From: Bacteroidota bacterium
GTDB taxonomy: Bacteria; Bacteroidota; Rhodothermia; Rhodothermales; JAAAOL01
Reading direction: 5' to 3'
Assembly: GCA_009908885.1 (NCBI GenBank)
Contig: JAAAOL010000016.1
Location: 1-13,867 of the forward strand
Length of the DNA stretch: 13,867 nt
The notes under the pieces were generated by a model. It did no database searches and had not been told where the DNA came from. It worked only from the letters and a program-made list of their open reading frames with translations. The position numbers and the translations under genes were made by a program. Positions 1-7,086 of this stretch are shown one piece after another. Position 1 is the stretch's first letter. Each line of letters starts with the position of its first letter.

Positions 1-63
1 GCCGCCAACGACACGGCGGACGGCCGCCAGCAGAACCGCCGCGTGGAGCTGGTGCGGCTGTAA
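1..63 (+). CDS. OmpA-family outer-membrane protein, C-terminal fragment
   Basis: Only the last 20 codons and a TAA stop are inside the window. The visible end carries GRQQNRRVELV, which matches the final helix/strand of the OmpA peptidoglycan-binding domain, where the N-R-R-V-E motif closes the fold. Proteins with this domain anchor the outer membrane or a lipoprotein to peptidoglycan. The rest of the gene lies upstream, so the N-terminal architecture (porin barrel, lipoprotein or repeat region) cannot be judged. A strong terminator follows about 70 bp downstream. The family call is fairly safe because the motif is distinctive, but it rests on a short stretch. Confidence 0.75.
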   Translation, partial: AANDTADGRQQNRRVELVRL

Positions 64-135
64 GGCCGCCGGGCTCCCCGGCACGTCCAGCGGCCTCTTT
101 AGGGCTACCCTCGTTACTCTCTGGATGTAGTAGAC

Positions 136-175
136 AAACGCCGCCGTGCCTGTCATCGGGTGCGGCGGCGTTTTT
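136..175 (+). terminator. Intrinsic terminator after the OmpA-family gene
   Basis: A perfect 11-bp stem pairs 136-146 (AAACGCCGCCG) with 163-173 (CGGCGGCGTTT). Further pairs inside the loop are possible (CCTG with CGGG, plus wobbles). A T-run at 171-175 follows directly. This is a classical rho-independent terminator, separating the OmpA transcript from the TPR gene. Confidence 0.88.
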
Positions 176-294
176 CAGCGATGTGATTTTTTCCGCCCTG
201 GCGCTAAACGGGCCAGGCCGTCGTGCGTTTAAGACAGGCAGTTGAACGATCTTCGCCTGGTCCAGCCCTTCCACGAACACCCCTCCTCGAAGCC

Positions 295-1224
295 ATGAGC
301 AAAAAATCCCCCGATGACTCCTCGGTGCCGCCGATGGGGCGGCGGTCGATGGAGAAGATGATGCGCGACCTGACGAAGCTCCTCGAACAGCAAGAGTTCG
401 AGACGATCGACGAGGCCAACGCCTTCCTCCAGCAATTCACGGGCCAGCCGATCCCGGAGATGCCGGGCAGCGACGACCCGCTGGCGCAGGCTCAGGAGTT
501 GATCTACGATGCGTACGAGGCCCCCTCGCGCAAGAAGGCCATCGCGCTGGCCCGTCAGGCCCTGGAGGTCTCGCCCGACTGTGCCGATGCCTACGTGCTG
601 CTGGCTGAGGCCGAGGCCGAGACGCTGGAGGCGGCGCGGGACTATTTCGAACAGGGCGTCGCGGCGGGCGAGCGCGCGCTGGACGCAGACCTGTTCGACG
701 AGGCCGCCGGGCATTTCTGGGGCATCCTCGAAACACGCCCCTACATGCGGGCCCGTCGTGGGATGGCCGAGGTGCTCTGGGCCATGGGCGAAGACGATGC
801 GGCCATCGCGCACTACCAGGAGCTCCTCCGCCTGAACCCCGGCGACAACCAGGGCAACCGCTACGCGCTCGCGCACTGCCTCCTCGCCACCGAACGCGAC
901 GAGGCGCTCGACGCCCTGCTCGACCGCTACGAGGACGACGCCGCGGCCACCTGGCACTACACGCGGGCGCTGCTTCGCTTTCGTCAGGAGGGCAGCGGTC
1001 CGACCGCCGACGCCGCGCTCGCGGCGGCCATCGAGCAGAACCCCCACGTCCCGGCCTTCCTGCTGGGCAAGAAGAAGATGCCCAAACAGCCCCCCGCCTA
1101 CGTGGGCTTCGGCGACGAGAACGAAGCTGTCGACTACGTCCTCGCCAACATCGACGTCTGGCGCAATACGTACGGCGCCCTGCGATGGCTGCGCGCGCAA
1201 TACCCCGGCCTCCGCAAGCCGTAG
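295..1224 (+). CDS. Tetratricopeptide-repeat protein, probably cytoplasmic
   Basis: The protein is 309 residues and acidic, with no signal peptide or membrane segment. Helical TPR-like repeats rich in Ala/Glu run through roughly residues 60-205; examples are the segments around KKAIALARQALEVSPDCADA and DDAAIAHYQELLRLNPGD. The C-terminal third holds a conserved-looking NPHVP...LLGKKKMP stretch and a GFGDENEAVDY motif near residue 270. These also occur in bacterial TPR proteins of unknown function. TPRs normally mediate protein-protein contacts, and no catalytic motif is visible. I chose the ATG at 295 (MSKKSPDD) over an in-frame GTG at 223, because the 24 extra residues are low-complexity Arg/Pro sequence. 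The gene stands alone: a terminator lies upstream and the next gene converges on it. Its precise role is unknown. Confidence 0.85.
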   Translation: MSKKSPDDSSVPPMGRRSMEKMMRDLTKLLEQQEFETIDEANAFLQQFTGQPIPEMPGSDDPLAQAQELIYDAYEAPSRKKAIALARQALEVSPDCADAYVLLAEAEAETLEAARDYFEQGVAAGERALDADLFDEAAGHFWGILETRPYMRARRGMAEVLWAMGEDDAAIAHYQELLRLNPGDNQGNRYALAHCLLATERDEALDALLDRYEDDAAATWHYTRALLRFRQEGSGPTADAALAAAIEQNPHVPAFLLGKKKMPKQPPAYVGFGDENEAVDYVLANIDVWRNTYGALRWLRAQYPGLRKP

Positions 1225-1319
1225 ACTCCCACTTCGTGCCGCCCGGCTGCGCGAATTACGGCCGCTACGACCGTGCCAGAGAGGCCCAGCAGAATGCGCA
1301 TCGCTCGTGTCATGACGGC

Positions 1320-2390
1320 TCAGGCAGGGGTTGCTTCCAGCAGGTAGAGGTAGGACGGCGTCGGGATCGTGCGCGTCAGGGCGAATCCCGCTTCTTCGAA
1401 GAGCTCCCGGAACTCGGCCTCCGTGCGCTCCCGTCCGCCCGGCGTCATCACCAGCATCTCGACATCCACCAGCTTGCCGATGTACGGGTCGTTCCCCGGC
1501 GGAATGACCGAGTTGGCGACCAGCAGCGTGCCGTCGCCGGGCATCGCGTCCCGGCAGGTGCGCAGGATGGCCCGCGCCCGGTCGTCGTCCCAGTCGTGAA
1601 TGATGAGCTTGAGGAGGTAGACGTCGCCGCCTTCGGGGATGCGCTCGAAGAAATCCCCTTCGACGACCTGGCAGCGATCCGCCACACCGGCCTCGCGCAT
1701 CGTCGCGCGAGCGCCCGCCGCCACCTCAGGGATGTCGAGCAGCACGCCCTGCGCAGACGGGTGCGCCTTCAGGATCTCGGCCAGCAGAAAGCCGTGGCCG
1801 CCGCCCACGTCCACCACGGTGTCGAAGTCGGAGAAGTCGTAGGCCTGCAGGATGGCGTCCACGTCCAGCCGGGAGAGCGCGGTCATCGCGTCGTTGAAAG
1901 CGGCGAACCGCTCGGGATGCGCCTGCAGATGCTCGAACATTCCCTCGCCGAACGCATGCTCGAAGGCTGTCTCGCCCGTCCGCACACTGTGCAGCAGGTC
2001 GGACCAGGCACGGGTGTGCCAGTCGCTGCCGAAGAGGACGGCGAAGTCGCGCACGGAATCCGGCGCATCGCGGCGGAGCGGCCGGGCCAGCGGCGTCAGG
2101 CGGAAGTGGCGGGGCTGCGTCTCGGCGAAGACGCCCAGGCTGGCCAGGGCACGCAGGACGCGGTAGAGCGACGGCGCGTGAGTGTCCGTCGCGGCGGCCA
2201 GGTCGTCGACCGAGCGCGGGCCGCCGTCCAGCAGGTCGGCGAGGTCGAGGCGCGCGGCCACGGCGAGCAGCTGGGTCGTCATCTTGCCCGAAATCATCCG
2301 CAGCAGCTGGGCCGCAGGCGGGGGTTCGTGGGCAGGCTGTGGGGACGGAGACGGTTCAGGAGCGGTGTCCAGGTCGTGTGTCGGTTGCAT
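1320..2390 (-). CDS. SAM-dependent O-methyltransferase (family 2, plant COMT-like fold)
   Basis: A 356-residue protein with a Pro-rich N-terminal tail of about 28 residues. A winged-helix dimerisation domain follows at about 30-115, and a Rossmann methyltransferase domain with motif I VVDVGGGHG near residues 190-199. The IIHDW motif places the expected catalytic base at His265. Family-2 enzymes use this His to deprotonate a phenolic or hydroxyl group for transfer of methyl from SAM. Length and motif order are normal for the family, so it looks active. It is the last gene of a leftward block, 66 bp after the SRPBCC gene and on the same strand as a second methyltransferase. This suggests a tailoring step on an aromatic, polyketide-like, isoprenoid or quinone substrate. 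The substrate cannot be read from sequence. Confidence 0.9.
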   Translation of the reverse strand: MQPTHDLDTAPEPSPSPQPAHEPPPAAQLLRMISGKMTTQLLAVAARLDLADLLDGGPRSVDDLAAATDTHAPSLYRVLRALASLGVFAETQPRHFRLTPLARPLRRDAPDSVRDFAVLFGSDWHTRAWSDLLHSVRTGETAFEHAFGEGMFEHLQAHPERFAAFNDAMTALSRLDVDAILQAYDFSDFDTVVDVGGGHGFLLAEILKAHPSAQGVLLDIPEVAAGARATMREAGVADRCQVVEGDFFERIPEGGDVYLLKLIIHDWDDDRARAILRTCRDAMPGDGTLLVANSVIPPGNDPYIGKLVDVEMLVMTPGGRERTEAEFRELFEEAGFALTRTIPTPSYLYLLEATPA

Positions 2391-2456
2391 GGGTGTGTCG
2401 TCGCTCGATGTGGTTGATGTGATTGATGCGGTATGATGCTGGGCTGACGTGCGTCG

Positions 2457-2948
2457 CTATGGATTCGCCGCCGCCGCTTCCTGGTCGGCAGGCGCGGCGT
2501 CGGCAGACTCGACGATGCGCTTGACGTTCTGCACCGTCCGGTCCATCGTCGCCTGGGCGCGCCGCTGCATGAACAGCGGCCAGAGGACGGCCAGGACGGG
2601 GCGGAGGTACCACCGGGGCCGGAGGTCCAGCGTCTTGATCAGCCGCGTGCCGCCTGCGATCGGGACGAGCTCGATGGCGAGGTGGAGCGTCATCGCCCCG
2701 TCGTCGCCGATGTGCACCTGACGCCGCCGGGGCTCGAAGGCCGTGACGCGCCACGTGCTCTCGGCCTTGAAGGGCGGGACGCCGCCGTGCTCCCGGTAGA
2801 CCGAGCCGACGCCGAAAGGGCCGTCGGGCACGTCGAGCATCCGGTCGGTCGGGTCCGCGAACTCGGGATAGCGAGAGGGCTCGCACAGGAGCGCCCAGAT
2901 CGGATCGGCGGGCGCGGCGATGTCGGTCGAAGCGATGACGTTCGGCAT
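2457..2948 (-). CDS. SRPBCC (START/Bet v1-like) family protein
   Basis: A 163-residue protein that opens with the family signature: an N-terminal strand (VIASTDIAAPADPIWALL) followed by the helix-loop CEPSRYPEFADPT. An antiparallel sheet comes next, and a long C-terminal helix (about 120-150) closes the hydrophobic cavity. SRPBCC proteins bind hydrophobic ligands; some act as polyketide cyclases/aromatases, many have no known ligand. The TLDLRPRWYLRPVLAVLWPLFMQRR stretch (about 106-130) resembles the usual family C-terminus, with a hydrophobic part that could touch membrane or ligand. No signal peptide is present. It lies between two O-methyltransferases on the same strand, which supports a shared hydrophobic substrate. 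Calling it a cyclase would go beyond the evidence. Confidence 0.85.
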   Translation of the reverse strand: MPNVIASTDIAAPADPIWALLCEPSRYPEFADPTDRMLDVPDGPFGVGSVYREHGGVPPFKAESTWRVTAFEPRRRQVHIGDDGAMTLHLAIELVPIAGGTRLIKTLDLRPRWYLRPVLAVLWPLFMQRRAQATMDRTVQNVKRIVESADAAPADQEAAAANP

Positions 2949-3141
2949 GGATTGCTTGGGGTTCGTGACTGCGGTTCTGCTGATTCAGCGTGTTGATGTC
3001 CGGATCCTGGTGTCGCCTGTCGTGGTGCGTGGCCCGTGGTGCGTGACAGGTACGGGCCATCGCTCCAGCGGCGCATGTTCACGCATCACGCAATACGCAT
3101 CACAGTCTCAGCACTGCGGACATCGCCGGGCGAAAACGGGA
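2949..3141. repeat. Short tandem and inverted repeats between SRPBCC and methyltransferase genes
   Basis: This 193-bp gap holds two tandem pairs, each with a 14-bp period: CGTGGTGCGTG at 3021-3031 and 3035-3045, and ACGCATCAC at 3081-3089 and 3095-3103. The second pair resembles the reverse complement of the first (GTGATGCGT against GTGGTGCGT). A perfect 8-bp inverted repeat, TGGCCCGT at 3030-3037 and ACGGGCCA at 3052-3059, overlaps the first pair. No open reading frame with coding character is visible. It may be a decayed dispersed repeat or a processing/termination site inside the operon. Confidence 0.55.
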
Positions 3142-4179
3142 TCAGGACGTTTTCTGCGCGGCGACCAGCGAGAAGCCGGGCTGCCGCAGGCTCGTCTGCG
3201 CGACGTCGTCGAAGCCGACGGTTGACAGCCAGCGCTGCACGTCGGCGAAGGGGTAGCTGCGGCCGCCGCTGAAGAGGAACAGGTTGAACCCGGCCAGCGC
3301 CGCGACCCCGCGGGCGAACTTCGACCCCGAGACGCCGCCGATCTGGTCGACGAGGGCCACCTTTCCGCGCTCCGTCGTGGCCCGGGCCAGCTTGCCGAAC
3401 AGCTCCCGGTTGCCGTCCGGACCGAGGCCGTGGATGATGTTGCCGAGGAAGGCGAAGTCGTACCCCTCGGGCAGGTCCTCTTCTTCGAAGTCGCGCTCCA
3501 CCAGGTCGATGCGATCCGCCACGTCGGGGTGTTCCTTGAGCGTCTTACGGGCGGACTCCAGCCCGATGGGCCAGTCCAGCACCGTGCCACGCAGGTCCGG
3601 GTACTTGCGGCACCACGCGACGGTGTAGAGGCCGTGGCTGCCGCCCACGTCCAGCATCCGCCGGGCGCCGTCGGGCAGGTCCACCTTCTTCACCACCTCG
3701 TCCACGGTCTGCGAGCCCAGCCACCGCATGGCGGTCTGGTAGCTCCGTCCCACCTCGCCGGATTGCACGTGCTCCCAGCCGAAGATGCCGTCCTCGGGGT
3801 CCTCACGGAGCGCGCGCCCCACGTCGGCATAGGCCATCACCTGCGCCTTGAAGAACGGCGCCATGTCCTGCAGCAGGTCGAGCGGCAGCGACCGCCGCGT
3901 CGCCTTCGTGAGGCGGTACCGCCCGCCCGTCCGTTCGATGTAGCCGAGCGGTTCGAGCGCCTCGACCAGCATCTCGATGCCGCGCTCGGTGGCCTTCGTC
4001 CGGTCGGCCAGCGCGGGCACGTCCAGCGGCCCGTCGCCGAGGGCCTTGAAGAAGCCGATCTCCATCGCCCCGAGGAACAGCCAGACCTGAAACGTCGACA
4101 TGCCGAGGTCGAGCAGGAGCGGGGGAATCGTGCCTCGGCGGATGAGAAAGCGTTCGATCAGGTTCGGTTGGAGGGGCAT
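3142..4179 (-). CDS. SAM-dependent methyltransferase (O-methyltransferase-like), first gene of leftward block
   Basis: A 345-residue protein. A winged-helix/dimerisation domain covers about residues 20-100, including ALADRTKATERGIEMLVEAL and a wing ending RYRLTKATRRSL. The Rossmann domain has motif I MLDVGGSHGLY around Asp177. The family His is present as IIHGLG (His250), but the Asp-Trp that normally follows it, seen in the sister gene, is replaced by Gly-Leu. This places it in a different subgroup, and it may act on another acceptor. A long hydrophobic stretch near the start (PPLLLDLGMSTFQVWLFLGA) is normal for these dimerisation domains and is not clearly membrane-spanning. Its 5' end faces a 721-bp intergenic region that probably holds the promoter for the block. 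The two methyltransferases are diverged and are not a recent duplication. Confidence 0.88.
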   Translation of the reverse strand: MPLQPNLIERFLIRRGTIPPLLLDLGMSTFQVWLFLGAMEIGFFKALGDGPLDVPALADRTKATERGIEMLVEALEPLGYIERTGGRYRLTKATRRSLPLDLLQDMAPFFKAQVMAYADVGRALREDPEDGIFGWEHVQSGEVGRSYQTAMRWLGSQTVDEVVKKVDLPDGARRMLDVGGSHGLYTVAWCRKYPDLRGTVLDWPIGLESARKTLKEHPDVADRIDLVERDFEEEDLPEGYDFAFLGNIIHGLGPDGNRELFGKLARATTERGKVALVDQIGGVSGSKFARGVAALAGFNLFLFSGGRSYPFADVQRWLSTVGFDDVAQTSLRQPGFSLVAAQKTS

Positions 4180-4340
4180 GGCGCAGTAGGATGGCGCAGA
4201 TATCGTCCGATCGTTGGAGCCCGGCGCGCCCGAGAAACAGACGCCGCGGACTCATCCTCCCTCATCACAAGCATTCTGCCATTATGTATAAATTCTTTAT
4301 TTACATTGTTTTATGGATAATGACTATCTGCGTCCTCGAT

Positions 4341-4405
4341 GCAGAATATTGGTGATTCGCCCATAATTGCGCCGAGTCCGATGTGCGAAATGCCAATATC
4401 TCTGC
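4341..4405. promoter_or_regulatory. Imperfect 20-bp dyad, candidate upstream activator or operator site
   Basis: GCAGAATATTGGTGATTCGC at 4341-4360 is mirrored by a 21-base arm at 4385-4405 (GCGAAATGCCAATAT, then CTCTGC). About 17 positions match, allowing one inserted base. The centre is 24 bp. The right arm continues into a direct repeat of TGCCAAT (4391-4397 and 4403-4409). CCGGTA is also repeated, at 4411-4416 and 4435-4440. The dyad ends about 50 bp upstream of the sigma-54-like element, a suitable place for an enhancer. Confidence 0.45.
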
Positions 4406-4440
4406 CAATTCCGGTAGCAAAACGCCTATATTGACCGGTA

Positions 4441-4456
4441 CGGCGGAGGGGTTGCA
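4441..4456 (+). promoter_or_regulatory. Possible sigma-54 (-24/-12) promoter
   Basis: CGGCGGAGGGGTTGCA carries the GG...GC pair at the required 12-bp offset, the GGC of the -24 element and the full TTGCA of the -12 element. It lacks the ACG that usually follows GGC and the T before it. Transcription would start near 4466, giving a leader of about 435 nt to the ATG at 4901. A single core match is weak by itself. Support comes from the neighbouring dyad and from the activator gene downstream. Confidence 0.35.
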
Positions 4457-4533
4457 TCCGCTCGCAGCCCCGAAGACGCCCCGAAACGCCCGCTGCGGCG
4501 GTGCGGTACGGGCTTTGCCGTGTCAGTAGAGCG

Positions 4534-4646
4534 ATCCTTTGCCTGACTGTCAGTGGGGTAAAGTTATTTCTGACGTCAGCATTGAGCGTCGTTTTCGTCC
4601 GACCAGAGTAGGGTCGACAGGCGCAAACGCTCAGTCGGGTAAAGGA
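4534..4646. repeat. Three copies of an ATCCTTTrCCyGACTG-like motif
   Basis: ATCCTTTGCCTGACTG at 4534-4549 is followed head-to-head by TCAGTGGGGTAAAG at 4550-4563. A third copy, TCAGTCGGGTAAAGGAT, occupies 4631-4647. The second and third copies match at 13 of 14 bases and lie exactly 81 bp apart. The first and third are inverted copies, matching at 14 of 16. Perfect small palindromes CTGACTGTCAG (4543-4553) and CTGACGTCAG (4570-4579) fall in the same stretch. The pattern looks like repeated binding sites for one dimeric protein. Confidence 0.55.
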
Positions 4647-4647
4647 T

Positions 4648-4675
4648 GTCCATTTTGGCTGGATCCAAAATGGAC
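4648..4675. promoter_or_regulatory. Perfect 11-bp palindrome, candidate operator or leader hairpin
   Basis: GTCCATTTTGG at 4648-4658 is perfectly inverted as CCAAAATGGAC at 4665-4675 around a 6-bp centre (CTGGAT). No T-run follows on either strand, so a terminator is unlikely. A DNA operator, or a stable hairpin in the regulator leader, fits better. Confidence 0.55.
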
Positions 4676-4726
4676 GAAAAGATCATGGCTCAGAAGAACC
4701 CGCCTGACCGTGGCTCCGGCTCCGCT

Positions 4727-4811
4727 GCGAGGGATCAAACTTGCTCGCCGGGCTCGCAGCCCAGGACTACTTCCTCCCGATGGTCGGGGCGCTTCAGACA
4801 AGATCCCTCGC
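4727..4811 (+). ncRNA. Candidate structured leader RNA (three-stem junction)
   Basis: A perfect 10-bp closing stem pairs GCGAGGGATC (4727-4736) with GATCCCTCGC (4802-4811). Inside it are two hairpins, GGGCT-CGC-AGCCC (4750-4762) and CCCGA-TGG-TCGGG (4776-4788). Together they form a compact three-way junction 90 nt before the regulator start. The 85-nt length and a 7-bp-plus terminal stem recall a tRNA, but no T-loop GTTC motif or anticodon arm is visible. No riboswitch family I know matches. Short GC hairpins arise easily by chance in this DNA, so only the long outer stem is real evidence. Confidence 0.35.
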
Positions 4812-4900
4812 GGTCGCTCTGCCTGCGCCGCGGTCCGGGCGGCGCGTTCTTCAAGGCCGGCAAAAACAACTTCACACTGTTGCCTGATCGTCTTCTTCTC

Positions 4901-6323
<1,423 letters not shown>

Positions 6324-6331
<8 letters not shown>

Positions 6332-6740
6332 GCCCCGCACCACCCACCACCTGCGCCTCCCGATGCGCCCCCGCGCGGAGCTGGAAGCCGTCGCCCTGGC
6401 CCGGCAGCTGATGACCGAGGCCGGCATGGATGAGACCGCCATGGCGGACGTGCAGATGGCCCTCATCGAAGCCATCATCAACGCCGTCGAGCACAGCGAC
6501 GCCCCCACCGACCGCATCGACGTGCACTTCGACGTCACGCCGACGACGTTCGAGGTGCGGGTCGAGGACGCCGGGCGCGGGTTCGACGCCGACGCCGTCC
6601 CTCCCGCCGACCCCATCGCCAAGCGCCGACGCGGGGAGACGCGCGGGTGGGGCCTCGACATCATGCGCCGGGTGATGGACCGCGTCGAGGTCACCTCCGG
6701 CGCACACGGCACGTCGATTACGATGATCAAACACCGGTGA
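6324..6740 (+). CDS. RsbW/SpoIIAB-like ATP-binding anti-sigma-type serine kinase
   Basis: A 138-residue GHKL ATPase of the HATPase_c_2 type, the full protein without extra domains. The N-box is EAIINAVEHS, with the putative catalytic Glu49 and Mg-binding Asn53. The G1 box is EDAGRGFD (81-88), and the glycine-rich G2 segment is RGWGLDIMRRVMD (107-119). In RsbW and SpoIIAB, such proteins phosphorylate a STAS antagonist on serine and otherwise sequester a sigma factor. The start overlaps the activator stop by 8 bp, and a STAS gene follows after 1 bp, so the three are almost certainly one operon. No sigma factor gene is nearby, so the target may be the AAA+ activator or a distant sigma factor. 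That last point is inference. Confidence 0.93.
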
Positions 6741-6741
6741 G

Positions 6742-7086
6742 ATGGACTACTTCGAACGAGCGGGCGTGCTGGTGCTGCAGCCGGACGCCTACATGGATCT
6801 GACGTTCAAAGACGCGGCGCTCCCCCGCGCCCGTCAGCACCTCGACGACGGCGGGCGGGCGGTGCTGGTGGACTGCGCCGCCGTGGACCTCATCAACAGC
6901 CACGGCATCTCGGCCCTGCTCTCCATCTACGACGGCCTCGACGCCGTGGGCGGCACCCTGGCCTTCGCGCAGGTCGACGCGCCGCTGGTGGAGAATGCCC
7001 TGCAGATCAGCGGCCTGACGGGCTTCTGCGAGGGGCACTTCTACGCGACGGCGGACGACGCGCTGGCTGCGCTGACCGACGCGTGA
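6742..7086 (+). CDS. STAS-domain anti-sigma factor antagonist (SpoIIAA/RsbV-like)
   Basis: A 114-residue single STAS domain, the usual length. The conserved phospho-site loop reads VDLINSHGISALLSIYD. Ser53 aligns with the serine phosphorylated in SpoIIAA (D-S-S-G), but the preceding Asp is Asn52 here and the following residue is His54. The site is therefore probably still phosphorylatable by the upstream kinase, though the local chemistry is altered. The gene begins 1 bp after the kinase stop. Its 3' end overlaps, by 46 bp on the opposite strand, the end of the PP2C phosphatase gene that would be its natural eraser. In the classical scheme the unphosphorylated form binds the RsbW-like protein and frees its target. 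Confidence 0.92.
   Translation: MDYFERAGVLVLQPDAYMDLTFKDAALPRARQHLDDGGRAVLVDCAAVDLINSHGISALLSIYDGLDAVGGTLAFAQVDAPLVENALQISGLTGFCEGHFYATADDALAALTDA

Larger units (their letters stand above)
4180..4900. other. Divergent intergenic control region (721 bp)
   Basis: This region lies between the leftward methyltransferase block and the rightward regulator operon. Bases 4264-4435 are strikingly AT-rich compared with the GC-rich surroundings, as expected for a promoter island. The rest contains several dyads and repeats, listed separately: an imperfect dyad at 4341-4405, a -24/-12-like element at 4441-4456, a CTGAC/GTCAG and TCAGTnGGGTAAAG cluster at 4521-4646, a perfect palindrome at 4648-4675 and a three-stem fold at 4727-4811. 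Frames remain open to the left of 4901, but their products look like random Arg/Ser/Pro-rich sequence, so I treat them as non-coding. I see no tRNA or known riboswitch consensus. Confidence 0.7.

Noticed and set aside
223..294. GTG-initiated extension of the TPR protein
   Set aside because: The 24 extra residues are low-complexity and the ATG at 295 begins a typical soluble N-terminus.
4385..4410. Sigma-54 promoter on the - strand for the methyltransferase block (TTGGCA...ATATTGGCA)
   Set aside because: The -24 part is good, but the -12 part reads TTGG in place of TTGC, so the essential GC is missing at the correct spacing.
4727..4811. tRNA gene reading of the 85-nt fold
   Set aside because: There is a 7-bp-plus terminal stem, but no GTTCRA T-loop, no anticodon arm and no CCA-adjacent pattern.
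4646..4900. N-terminal 85-codon extension of the sigma-54 activator
   Set aside because: It overlaps a perfect palindrome and a three-stem fold, and its residues look random (Ser/Arg/Pro-rich); the GAF domain begins naturally after the ATG at 4901.
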